Origin: Desertibaculum subflavum | GTDB lineage: Bacteria; Pseudomonadota; Alphaproteobacteria; Ferrovibrionales; Ferrovibrionaceae | Direction of reading: 5' to 3' | Assembly: GCA_003576705.1 (NCBI GenBank) | Contig: QOZS01000006.1 | Coordinates: 1-64,000, forward strand | DNA length: 64,000 nt | Part shown: positions 56,173 through 63,873 of the stretch, piece after piece | Layout: each line of letters starts with the position of its first letter | Position numbering within the stretch: position 1 is the first letter of the stretch | Program-made: the position numbers and the translations under genes | The notes under the pieces: model-generated | Database searches by the model: none | The model's input: the letters and a program-made list of their open reading frames with translations, nothing else | Told to the model about the DNA's origin: nothing

Positions 56173-57421
56173 GATCACCCGCCTCGGCGGCCATGGCGAC
56201 GGCGTGGCGGAGACGCCGAAGGGCCTCGTCTTCGTGCCCTATACCGCGCCGGGCGACCGGGTCGGCGTGCGCCTCCTGAAGCAGGTCGATCAGGGCGTCG
56301 CCGCCGAACTGCTCGACCTGTACCAAGCCGGGCCCGACCGCGTCGAGCCGCCCTGCGCGCATTTCCACGATTGCGGCGGCTGCGCGCTGCAGCATCTCTC
56401 AGGCACCTTCCAGGCGAGGTGGAAGCAGGACCAGGTGCGTGACGCGCTGCGCCGCCGCAACCTCGATCCGGAGGTCGTGCGGCCCATCGCGACGGTGGCG
56501 CCGGGCGACCGCCGCCGCGCCGAATTCGTGGCTCGCCGGGTGGGGGCGGGCGTGCTCGCCGGCTTCAACCGCCGGCTCAGCCCGAAGATCGTCGATCTCG
56601 AAATGTGCCTGGTGCTGGACCCCAGGCTGGTCGCGCTGCTGCCGCCGCTCCGCGATACCTTCACCGGCCTGCTCAAGCCCGGTGCCGGCCTCGACGTGCA
56701 GGCGACGCTCACCGATACCGGCATCGACATGCTGCTGCGCGGCTTCGAGCCCGATCTCGCCGCCCGCGAGCGCCTCGCCGCCTTCGCCGCCGAGGCCGGC
56801 CTCGCGCGCCTCTCGCTCCGCCGCCGCGACGGCGAGGTCGAGGCGCTGCTCGTGCGCGGCACGCCGCAGGTGACGTTCGGCGGTGTCGCGGTCACGCTGC
56901 CGCCCGGCGCCTTCCTGCAGGCCTCGCCGGCGGCGGAGCGCCTGTTGCGCGACGCCGTCCTCGCCGGCATCGGCGATGCCGCGCGCGTCGCCGATCTCTA
57001 TGCCGGCTGCGGCACCTTCGCCCTGCCGCTCTCCGGGAAGGCAGCGGTCACCGCGGTGGAAGGCGATGCGGCGCTGGCCGAGGCCTTGCGCAAGGCGGCC
57101 CAGCTCGCCGGCTGCCGCGTCACGGTGGAGACGCGCGACCTGGTGCGCCGGCCGCTGCAGGGAGCCGAGCTCGACCGCTTCGATGCCGTGGTGCTCGATC
57201 CGCCGCGCGCCGGTGCCCGCGAGCAGGCGGTGGCGCTCGCCGCGTCGAAGGTGCCGCGCGTCGTCATGGTGTCCTGCATGCCCGGCACCTTCGCCCGCGA
57301 TGCGCGTATCCTCGTCGATGCCGGCTATCGGCTGACCGAGGTGCGGCCGGTGGACCAGTTCGTCTTCACCCCGCATATCGAGTTGGTGGGCGTGTTCGTT
57401 CGCGGCGAAGGAGACGCGTGA
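56144..57421 (+). CDS. RlmD/TrmA-family 23S rRNA (uracil-5-)-methyltransferase
   Basis: A 425-residue enzyme. A TRAM domain (residues 8-60) is followed by the iron-sulfur cysteines in CAHFHDCGGC plus CLVL, and the SAM motif in VADLYAGCGTFALPL. The catalytic cysteine is in MVSCMPGTFARD, replacing the more usual SCNP. The reading frame starts at a TTG at 56144 with AAGGAG seven bases upstream, inside the end of tlyA, so 29 bases encode two proteins; other in-frame starts are far downstream. It forms m5U in 23S rRNA; TrmA-type tRNA activity is less likely. Coupled to the next gene by a one-base overlap. Confidence 0.9.
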   Translation: MARSFTQEVEITRLGGHGDGVAETPKGLVFVPYTAPGDRVGVRLLKQVDQGVAAELLDLYQAGPDRVEPPCAHFHDCGGCALQHLSGTFQARWKQDQVRDALRRRNLDPEVVRPIATVAPGDRRRAEFVARRVGAGVLAGFNRRLSPKIVDLEMCLVLDPRLVALLPPLRDTFTGLLKPGAGLDVQATLTDTGIDMLLRGFEPDLAARERLAAFAAEAGLARLSLRRRDGEVEALLVRGTPQVTFGGVAVTLPPGAFLQASPAAERLLRDAVLAGIGDAARVADLYAGCGTFALPLSGKAAVTAVEGDAALAEALRKAAQLAGCRVTVETRDLVRRPLQGAELDRFDAVVLDPPRAGAREQAVALAASKVPRVVMVSCMPGTFARDARILVDAGYRLTEVRPVDQFVFTPHIELVGVFVRGEGDA

Positions 57422-58452
57422 TGGCGCTGGTGGATCGTCTGGCTTACGGCGCCAACCGGGCAGCGCGGGTCGGCTGGTACACGGCGCATTACTTTCTGGC
57501 GCGCCGGATCGCGCCGGCCGATGGCGAGCGGCGCGCGACGCGCGAGGAAGGTCTCGCGCTCCGCGCCGAGCTGCGCCGCGCCATGGCCGATCTGTTCGCG
57601 GCCGAGCTCGCCGATATCGAATCCGGCATCTACCGCGCCCCGCCGCCCTTCGAGCTGCCGCCGCATGAGCTGGTCGCCCGCTCGCTCCGCTTCTTCGCCG
57701 ATATCCGCGAGGTCGATGCGCGCCGCCGCGGCCGCGTCAACGACGAGCCGTTCCGCGCCGGCCTGCGCCCGGACCTGCCGCGCTACTACCTGCAGAACTT
57801 TCACTACCAGACCGATGGCTGGCTCAGCCCGCAATCCGCCGCGCTGTACGACACCCAGGTCGAGACCTTGTTCACCGGCATGGCCGATGCGATGCGCCGC
57901 CGCGCTCTGCCGCCGCTCCGCCGGGCGCTCGCCGGCCGGCTGCGTTCGGCTAAGCTGCTCGACATCGCCTGCGGCACCGGCCGCTTCCTTGCCGAGGTGA
58001 AGCGCAACTGGCCGCGCCTCGCCGTCACCGGGCTCGATCTCAGCGGCGACTATCTTGCCGAGGCGCGCCGCCTGCTCGCGCCCTGGTCGCGCGTCGACCT
58101 GGTCGAGGCGAACGCCGAGGCGATGCCGCTGCCCGACGCGGCCTTCGACGCGGTGACGGCGATCTTCCTGTTCCACGAACTGCCCCGTGCGGTGCGCGTC
58201 CGCGTCGCGGCCGAGATCGCCCGCGTGCTGAAGCCCGGCGGCACTTTCGTGCTGGTCGACAGCCTGCAGAAGGGCGATCGCCCCGCCTTCGACGGCCTGA
58301 TCGAAGCCTTCCCCAGGAGCTTCCATGAGCCCTATTACGCCGATTACGCGCGGACCGATCTGGCGGCGCTGTTCGGCGAGGCCGGCCTGCGCCTCCGCGA
58401 AACCGAGCTCGCCTTCATGAGCAAGGTCACCAGCTGGCAGCGCGAACCATGA
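57421..58452 (+). CDS. SAM-dependent methyltransferase (class I)
   Basis: A 343-residue protein. The N-terminal 150 residues are helical and unlike known domains. The methyltransferase domain has the SAM motif LLDIACGTGRFLAEV, VTGLDLSGDYLAEAR and the later EIARVLKPGGTFVLVDS. Acceptor unknown; the fold is that of small-molecule methyltransferases such as UbiE. Its ATG overlaps the upstream stop by one base, placing it in the RNA-methyltransferase operon, perhaps without a shared substrate. Confidence 0.9.
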   Translation: MALVDRLAYGANRAARVGWYTAHYFLARRIAPADGERRATREEGLALRAELRRAMADLFAAELADIESGIYRAPPPFELPPHELVARSLRFFADIREVDARRRGRVNDEPFRAGLRPDLPRYYLQNFHYQTDGWLSPQSAALYDTQVETLFTGMADAMRRRALPPLRRALAGRLRSAKLLDIACGTGRFLAEVKRNWPRLAVTGLDLSGDYLAEARRLLAPWSRVDLVEANAEAMPLPDAAFDAVTAIFLFHELPRAVRVRVAAEIARVLKPGGTFVLVDSLQKGDRPAFDGLIEAFPRSFHEPYYADYARTDLAALFGEAGLRLRETELAFMSKVTSWQREP

Positions 58453-58459
58453 GGTCCCG

Positions 58460-58819
58460 ATGTTCACCTGCTTCATCCGCTATTCGATCGCGCCGGGCAG
58501 GCACGAGGCGTTCAAGGAATACGCCCGCGCCTGGATCGGATTGATCCGCAAATACGGCGGCACGCATCACGGCTATTTCGTGCCCGGGACGGAAGCGGAC
58601 GACCTCCCCGACGCGAAGTTCAGCTTTCCCGGCCTCGGCCGCGAAGGCCCGCCCGATACCGGCATCGCCCTGTTCAGCTTCCCCGACCGCGCGAGCTACG
58701 AGCGGTACCGAAAGGACGTGGCCGAGGACGAGGGCTGCAAGGCCGCGACCGCGCGGTTCGAGGAGACGAGGTGCTTCTCCGCTTACGAGCGCACCTTCCT
58801 TGTGCCGATCTTCGAGTGA
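58460..58819 (+). CDS. NIPSNAP-family protein
   Basis: A 119-residue small alpha/beta protein. The start FTCFIRYSIAPGRHEAFKEYAR and the YGGTHHGYFVPG and FPDRASYERYR blocks are the NIPSNAP/dimeric alpha-beta barrel pattern. These proteins often bind hydrophobic or carbonyl ligands; function here is unknown. It ends the tlyA-type operon, eight bases after the methyltransferase. Confidence 0.8.
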   Translation: MFTCFIRYSIAPGRHEAFKEYARAWIGLIRKYGGTHHGYFVPGTEADDLPDAKFSFPGLGREGPPDTGIALFSFPDRASYERYRKDVAEDEGCKAATARFEETRCFSAYERTFLVPIFE

Positions 58820-58869
58820 GGATGAGCGAGGTCGCGATGTACGAGCGCGCCTGAAGTCAGCTGAAGTCG

Positions 58870-59020
58870 AGCCTTCTCCCGTGGGAAGAGGGCGCCCGGC
58901 AGGGCGGTGAGGGGCAACGCTTCAGCCTTGCACTGCCTGCGGCAGAGGGCGCGCGGGTGGAGAGCGCACCCCTCATCCGCCCCTCCGGGGCACCTTCTCC
59001 CCAAGGAGACGGGAGTCGTT
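58870..59020. repeat. Inverted-arm intergenic repeat
   Basis: About 150 bases with two complementary arms: CTTCTCCC, GAGGGCGCCC and GGTGAGGGG on the left, and CCCCTCATCC, GGGGCACC and TTCTCCCC on the right. It matches a common class of palindromic repeats in alphaproteobacteria and lies between the NIPSNAP gene and the convergent thioesterase gene. Unlike the MITE-like family it has different ends. Confidence 0.65.
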
Positions 59021-59032
59021 GCCACTGCCCCC

Positions 59033-59509
59033 TCAAATCGCGAACGTCATCACCGTCGTCGAGCCATGCGCGAGGAGCGTGCCCTTGGCGTCGGTGAGCT
59101 TGCCTTCCGCCGTGCTGATCGTCTTGCCGGCATGGATCACCCGGCCCTCGGCGCGCACCTCGCCGATCGCCTCGCTCAAGGGCCGCACGAAGTTGACCTT
59201 CATCTCCACCGTGGTGCAGGCCTGGCCGGCCGGCAAGGTCGCATGCACCGCGCAGGTCATGCAGGAATCGAGCAGGGTCGCGACCCAGCCGCCATGCACG
59301 GTGCCGATCGGGTTGAGATAGCGCCGGTCCGGCGTGCCGGCGAAGACCACGCGGCCCGGCTCCACCTCGACCAGGTTGAAGTTCATCGTCTGCCCGATCG
59401 GCGGCGCCGGCAGCTGGCCCGCCGCCATGGCGCGGAACAGGTCGATCGCCGGAGTGTCCCGGGCGCGCTCGCGCGGAATGGTGCCGGTCAACCTTTCGGG
59501 GGCGTTCAT
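59033..59509 (-). CDS. PaaI-type acyl-CoA thioesterase (hotdog fold)
   Basis: A 158-residue hotdog-fold thioesterase. The characteristic block is GTVHGGWVATLLDSCMTCAV, with later MKVNFVRPL and EGRVIHAGKTISTAEG. It hydrolyses acyl-CoA, often aromatic or hydroxylated. The ATG at 59509 is preferred over an in-frame upstream ATG at 59548. It diverges from a MarR regulator, which probably controls it through an overlapping operator. Confidence 0.9.
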   Translation of the reverse strand: MNAPERLTGTIPRERARDTPAIDLFRAMAAGQLPAPPIGQTMNFNLVEVEPGRVVFAGTPDRRYLNPIGTVHGGWVATLLDSCMTCAVHATLPAGQACTTVEMKVNFVRPLSEAIGEVRAEGRVIHAGKTISTAEGKLTDAKGTLLAHGSTTVMTFAI

Positions 59510-59540
59510 GGGGCAGGCTCGCTTCGCTTGATTACGGTGC

Positions 59541-59552
59541 ATATACACATAT
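59541..59552. promoter_or_regulatory. Candidate MarR operator
   Basis: ATAT-ACAC-ATAT in an A+T-rich island within the 105-base divergent region. It overlaps the -10 box of the leftward thioesterase promoter, a typical repressor position. Confidence 0.45.
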
Positions 59553-59573
59553 CTTGCGGTCTGGCGCCGTCAA
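59546..59573 (-). promoter_or_regulatory. Promoter of the thioesterase gene
   Basis: Minus strand TTGACG - 16 bases - TATGTG, whose -10 box lies in the ATAT palindrome. It lies 36 bases or so before the chosen ATG. Confidence 0.5.
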
Positions 59574-59614
59574 GCCGTCATGCTAGATTCGCCGGCGGAG
59601 GCATCGAACAAGCG

Positions 59615-60064
59615 ATGAACAAGCACGTGGCCCCGGCCACCGCGCTGCCGCCGACCCTGGGCTGCACCTGTTTCCGCCTGCGACGGGCGAGCCGCAAGGT
59701 GACGCAGTATTACGACCGCTATCTGGAGCCGAGCGGGCTCAAGGTCACGCAATACAGCCTGCTCGGCAATATCCGCGCGTCCGAGCAGATCTCGATCACG
59801 GAGCTCGCCGAGGCGCTGGGCATGGACCGCACCACCCTGACGCGGAACCTCAAGCCCTTGCTCGACCAGGGCCTCGTCACGGTCAGCGAGGGCGCCGACC
59901 GCCGCACGCGTGCCATCGAGGTCACGCCGGAAGGCGACGCCGCCTTCAAGCGCGCCGTGCCGCGCTGGAAGGAAGCCCAGGCCAAGCTGATCGAAACCGT
60001 CGGCCGCGACCGCGTCACCGAGCTGCACCGCCTGATCGACGAAGCGGTCGACCGGCTGGGGTAA
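59615..60064 (+). CDS. MarR-family transcriptional regulator
   Basis: A 149-residue regulator. The winged helix is at about residues 55-110 (ISITELAEALGMDRTTLTRNLKPL, then DRRTRAIEVT). An extended N-terminal region with CTCFRLRRASRKVTQYYDRY precedes it and contains two cysteines. It probably represses the divergent thioesterase gene and perhaps the exporter downstream. The ATG at 59615 was chosen because the homologous sequence begins there; the long upstream frame is noncoding. Confidence 0.88.
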   Translation: MNKHVAPATALPPTLGCTCFRLRRASRKVTQYYDRYLEPSGLKVTQYSLLGNIRASEQISITELAEALGMDRTTLTRNLKPLLDQGLVTVSEGADRRTRAIEVTPEGDAAFKRAVPRWKEAQAKLIETVGRDRVTELHRLIDEAVDRLG

Positions 60065-60100
60065 CTAGATATCGCGTTGCGGCGCCGGTGAGCCCAAGGA

Positions 60101-60280
60101 ACCCTCTCCGCCCTCGAAGAGGGGGGAGAGGGCAGGGTGAGGTGGGGAGGATGCGGTTTGAGGCTGAGCGTAGACGCGGATGCGTTGCGCACATGCGCAA
60201 TTGGTCGAGACGCGGCACGCCCCACCTCTCCCCGATCCCAAGCTATTCTGGCTCTCCGCCCCTGAGGGGCAGAGAGGGCT
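60101..60280. repeat. Dispersed MITE-like repeat, copy C
   Basis: 180 bases. The inner blocks and right end AGAGGGCT match copies A and B; the left end is degenerate (ACCCTCTCC instead of AGCCCTCTCC), and about 20 bases are inserted near the right end. Same orientation as the others. It lies between the MarR gene and the exporter gene. Confidence 0.82.
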
Positions 60281-60363
60281 CGAATGCTTGAGGGCCTCGC
60301 CGCCCGCACGCGCGTTGACGCAGCCATCGCGAACTGATCCGCGCGCTTCAGGAGACCCACGCA

Positions 60364-61536
60364 CTGACCGGCCGGCCGGCCTTCATCCTGCTGCTCACCG
60401 CGCTGACCGCTGTCGGCCAGTTCGCGTCCAGCGTCTATCTGCCGGCGCTGCCGGCGATGACGCGGGCGCTCGGCACCGACCTGCCGACCGCCCAGCTCAC
60501 CCTCACCGCCTTCCTGATCGCCTTCGCCGTGACCCAGCTGGTCTGCGGCCCGGTCTCCGACCGCTTCGGCCGCCGCCATCTGGCGCTGATCGGGCTCGGA
60601 ATCTTCCTGCTCGGCAGCGTCGTCGCCGCGCTGGCGGGCGGCATCGGCGCGGTCTTCCTCGGCCGCGTGCTGCAGGGCATCGGCGCGGCGGCCAGCACCA
60701 TCGCCTCGCGCGCGGCGATCCGCGACTGCTTCGACGGGCCGGAGGTCGCCCGCGTGATGGCGCTGACCACCATGGTGTTCGGCCTGGTGCCCGGCCTCGC
60801 GCCGCTGCTCGGCGGCGCGCTGCAGGACGGCTTCGGCTGGAGCGCGACGCTCTGGTCTGCCGCGCTCGCCGGGGCGGCGGTGCTCGCCGCCGCGGCGCTC
60901 TGGTTCCCGGAAACGATTCAGGCGCGCATGCCGGCGCTCAATCTCGGCGCCGCGCTCGCCGCCTATGCGCCGATCCTGCGCTCGCGCGCCTATCTCGGCT
61001 ACGCTTCGGCCGGCGCGCTCGGCCTCGGTTCGCTGTTCGCCTTCCTCGCCGCCTCGTCCGCGGTCTACATCAACCATCTCGGCGCCTCGGCCACCGAATA
61101 CGGCCTCTATCCGCCGTTCGGCGTCACCGCCTTCGTGGTCGGCGCCGCCGCAGCGCGCCGCCTCGCCGGCCGCGTGCCCGCGCCTAAGCTGGTGCGGCGC
61201 GCCTATATCGTCGTGCTGGCCGGCGCCATCGGCATCGCGGTGCTGCCGGCCATCGGCCTCTTCGACAAGGTGCCGATCATGGTGGGCATGGTGGTGTTCA
61301 GCTTAGGCCTCGGCGTGGTGATGCCGACCGGTGTCGCCGCCGCCATCACGCCCTTCGCCGACCGCGCCGGCACCGCGGCGGCGCTGATCGGCTTCCTGCA
61401 GCTCGGCGGCTCCGCCCTCGGCACCGCGGTGGCCAGCGCCCTCGATCCCGCACTCGGCCCGATCGCCTTCCCGGTGACGATGGCGCTGCTCTCCGGCGTA
61501 GGTGGGGTGTTGCTGATCTGGCTGGTGCCGCGCTGA
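60364..61536 (+). CDS. MFS multidrug exporter, Bcr/CflA type, probable CTG start
   Basis: A 390-residue, 12-helix transporter. The first helix starts FILLLTALTAVGQFASSVYLPALP, as in Bcr/CflA proteins (landmark: VYLPALP), followed by the motif A loop GPVSDRFGRR and LGRVLQGIGAA. The first ATG in frame (60457) would remove most of helix 1. Upstream there is an in-frame stop at 60316-60318, and the 20 codons between them contain no ATG, GTG or TTG. A CTG at 60364, with AGGAG nine bases before it, is the best start. It probably exports drugs or sulfonamide-like compounds. Confidence 0.85.
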   Translation: MTGRPAFILLLTALTAVGQFASSVYLPALPAMTRALGTDLPTAQLTLTAFLIAFAVTQLVCGPVSDRFGRRHLALIGLGIFLLGSVVAALAGGIGAVFLGRVLQGIGAAASTIASRAAIRDCFDGPEVARVMALTTMVFGLVPGLAPLLGGALQDGFGWSATLWSAALAGAAVLAAAALWFPETIQARMPALNLGAALAAYAPILRSRAYLGYASAGALGLGSLFAFLAASSAVYINHLGASATEYGLYPPFGVTAFVVGAAAARRLAGRVPAPKLVRRAYIVVLAGAIGIAVLPAIGLFDKVPIMVGMVVFSLGLGVVMPTGVAAAITPFADRAGTAAALIGFLQLGGSALGTAVASALDPALGPIAFPVTMALLSGVGGVLLIWLVPR

Positions 61537-61553
61537 CGAGGCGCGGAGGATAG

Positions 61554-61575
61554 ATATTGCTTGTAGAGCAAATAT
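61554..61575. promoter_or_regulatory. Imperfect palindrome upstream of the HTH protein
   Basis: ATATTGCT-TGTAG-AGCAAATAT, complementary except for one extra base, in a short A+T-rich island (to about 61595). It may be an autoregulatory operator or the weak terminator of the exporter gene. Confidence 0.45.
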
Positions 61576-61610
61576 ATTGTATCATACGGCATTCTATGAT
61601 GGAAGCCGCG

Positions 61611-62816
61611 ATGTCCGAAGATCATATTCCCCGGAAGCGCTCGCTGGCCGAGTGGTCCTACCTCTACCGCCGGGAGCATGTGCTCCGCGCGGTGCGCCAT
61701 CCCGCCCTCACCCCGGCGGCCAAGCAGGTGCTGGTCGCGCTCAGCGTCGCGGTGGACGATCCCTTCATCCTGCCGGAACGGCCGCCGGTCCGGGCGCTGG
61801 CGCGGCACCTCGCCTTGGCCGAGCGGACGGTCAGGCAGGCGATCGCCGAGCTGGTCGAGCAGCTCTGCCTGACCTTGCGGCCGAACGGGCATTTCTTCCG
61901 CCCCGGCGAGGGGCCGCCGGCGGATCCCGCCGGGCAGCCCGAGCTTGCCCGCGAATGGGCCTTCCTCTCCGCGGCGCGGGCCGAGCCGAGCCCGGCGGAA
62001 TATCTCGACATGCTGGCGAGCCTGCGCGACCGCGCCATCGCGGCCAAGCGGATCGCCACCGCCGTCTCGGCCGAGCGCGCGTTGGGCCGGGCGCTGCTGG
62101 CAGGGGAACAGATGCGCCGCGAGCCGGCGGAGCCGCCTGAGGACGAGGCGCCCCTCGGCGCGCCCGAGGCGGCCAACCTCGTGCTGGTCTCCAAGGTCAA
62201 TGCCGACCGGGCGCTGGCCCCGGCCGCCCGCCATGCCCTGATCGAGGTGATGCTCGACCGCGCCAACGACCCGGTCGACTTCCCCGAGGACGACCGCGAC
62301 AAGAGCTGGGCCTTCCGCATATCCCGCCGCCACGGCATCACGGTGCGCGGCGCCCGCAAGGCGCTGGCCGAGCTGGAAGACCTCCGCCTGATCGCCCAGG
62401 CCAACGGCGATGTCTGCGTCTACGAGAGCCGGATCGAGGAACGGATGCGCCGCGGCACCGATGCGCCGTCCCGGCTCCCCCTATGTGAAGGCCTCGATCC
62501 GCTGCAGGCGCACCGCCACCGGCTGGAGCGGCTCCGCGACCTCGCGCTGGAACAGGGCCTCGTCTCCACCGCGCTTTCCGCCCACAAGGCCATCGGCCGC
62601 GTGCTCGGCTTTGGCGGCGCGAAGCGGAACGCGCGCGCCGCGCCAGAGCCGAAGCCGGCACCACGGCCCACCGCGCCGCCCGCGGTGCATCCGCAGTTCC
62701 TCCCGGTGATCCGCAACATCCTCGACATCGACCCCGGCGCCGGCCGCGTCATGCTCGACGTGCTCAAGCAGATCCGCGCCGAGGAAACGGCATTGCTCGT
62801 GTCCGCCGCGGAGTGA
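61611..62816 (+). CDS. Protein with duplicated helix-turn-helix region, function unknown
   Basis: About 401 residues. Two similar winged-helix-like regions occur: residues 34-85 (LTPAAKQVLVAL ... ERTVRQAIAELVE) and about 201-257 (LAPAARHALIEVML ... TVRGARKALAELED). Each begins PAA[KR] and ends with a TVR-containing recognition helix, so they look like an internal duplication. The rest is charged and Pro-rich, with a helical C-terminus. This general layout occurs in plasmid-type replication initiators and in DNA-binding regulators, but I cannot assign a family. The ATG at 61611 has GGAAG upstream; ATG codons at 61596/61599 are alternatives. No neighbouring partner. Confidence 0.7.
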   Translation: MSEDHIPRKRSLAEWSYLYRREHVLRAVRHPALTPAAKQVLVALSVAVDDPFILPERPPVRALARHLALAERTVRQAIAELVEQLCLTLRPNGHFFRPGEGPPADPAGQPELAREWAFLSAARAEPSPAEYLDMLASLRDRAIAAKRIATAVSAERALGRALLAGEQMRREPAEPPEDEAPLGAPEAANLVLVSKVNADRALAPAARHALIEVMLDRANDPVDFPEDDRDKSWAFRISRRHGITVRGARKALAELEDLRLIAQANGDVCVYESRIEERMRRGTDAPSRLPLCEGLDPLQAHRHRLERLRDLALEQGLVSTALSAHKAIGRVLGFGGAKRNARAAPEPKPAPRPTAPPAVHPQFLPVIRNILDIDPGAGRVMLDVLKQIRAEETALLVSAAE

Positions 62817-62844
62817 AGGGTTCCCCGGCCGTCTGGCGAAGAAT

Positions 62845-62963
62845 CTTTTCAACACGGAGGGCGCGGAGGACACGGAGGCACACGGAGAAAGGAAAGCCTG
62901 CCTGCGGCAAAGCAGATGCCTCCGCGTGCCTCCGTGCTCCCCGTGTCCTCCGTGGTGAAAAAG
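62845..62963. repeat. Inverted repeat of CACGGAGG units
   Basis: Left arm with repeated CACGGAGG/GCGGAGG units (62849-62888) and right arm with CCTCCGTG/CCTCCGCG units (62918-62955), flanked by TTTTCAACA and TGGTGAAAA. The arms would form a long hairpin. Repeats of this CACGGAGG kind are found in many unrelated bacteria. No gene or mobile element is associated. Confidence 0.7.
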
Positions 62964-63066
62964 GCGCGCTCCGGCGCACCTACACGAAGGTCAGCATCGC
63001 TGTGGATTGCGGCCTACGCCGCTTTCTCCGGCTTCCGGCGCAGCACCGGCGCCTGGGCCGCCGCCG

Positions 63067-63852
63067 TCACCACACCGGCGACAGCCCGCCATCCACGTTG
63101 ATCGCCGTGCCGGTGATGTAGGAGCCGGCATCGGAGCAGAGGAAGCAGGCCATGTTGGCGAATTCCTGCGCCTGGCCCATGCGGCCGATCGGGATGCGCC
63201 GGTCCTTGGCGAAGGCGTCGAGCCACTGCTCGTAGGTCTGGTTGTTGCCGGTCTTCGAATGGCGGCGCACCCACTGGTCGCTCTCGATCAGCCCGACCAG
63301 CAGCGCGTTGACCAGCACGTTGTGGGCTGCGCCCTCGTTCGACAGCGCCTTCATCAGCGCCATGCCGGCGGCGCGGCTCACGCTGGTCGGGGTGGAGGAG
63401 GCGCCCGGCGCCTTGGCCGCGGTGGCCAGCACGTTGATCACCCGGCCCCAGCGACGGCTCTTCATGTCGGGGAAGGCGGCCCGGGTGAAGCGGACCGCGG
63501 CATAGAGCTTGAGCGCGATGTCCTCCTCCCACATCTGGTCGGTCACCTGCTCGAACGGCATCGCCGCCGACTGGCCGGCGTTGTTGACCAGGATGTCGAC
63601 CTTGCCGAGCTCCTTCACCGCGGCGGCATAGGTGGCGCTCACCTGGTCGGCGCGGGTGACGTCGCAAGGATAGGCGCGGGCCTTGCCGCCCACCGCCTTG
63701 ATCGCCTCGGCGACCTGGTTCAGCGGATCGGCGCGGCGCGCCACCAGCGCGACGCTGGCGCCGGAGCGCGCGAAGGTCTCCGCCATCGCCTTGCCGAGCC
63801 CGGTGCTCGCGCCGGTGATCAGGGCCACCCGGCCATCCATGCGGCATTCCAT
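63067..63852 (-). CDS. SDR-family protein lacking the canonical catalytic tetrad
   Basis: A 261-residue short-chain dehydrogenase homologue. The cofactor motif TGASTGLGKAMAETF and NNAGQSAA are normal. In the active site, however, the usual serine segment reads NVLATAAKAPG and the YxxxK pair is replaced by TSVSR (Thr-x-x-x-Arg). The C-terminal FLCSDAGSYITGTAINVDGG is standard. It may bind cofactor without classical hydride transfer, or use a different mechanism, as in other atypical SDRs. GGGAGGGAACGAC precedes the ATG at 63852. It lies just before the rsmB-like gene end on the same strand. Confidence 0.88.
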   Translation of the reverse strand: MECRMDGRVALITGASTGLGKAMAETFARSGASVALVARRADPLNQVAEAIKAVGGKARAYPCDVTRADQVSATYAAAVKELGKVDILVNNAGQSAAMPFEQVTDQMWEEDIALKLYAAVRFTRAAFPDMKSRRWGRVINVLATAAKAPGASSTPTSVSRAAGMALMKALSNEGAAHNVLVNALLVGLIESDQWVRRHSKTGNNQTYEQWLDAFAKDRRIPIGRMGQAQEFANMACFLCSDAGSYITGTAINVDGGLSPVW

Positions 63853-63873
63853 GTCGTTCCCTCCCTCTGGTCG

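Noticed and set aside
60457..61536. ATG at 60457 as the start of the exporter
   Set aside because: It removes most of the first membrane helix, whose sequence clearly continues upstream in frame and matches the family.
62813..63121. Open frame across the CACGGAGG repeat
   Set aside because: It only reads through repeat units and the end of the SDR gene; Arg-rich low-complexity sequence with no ribosome binding site.
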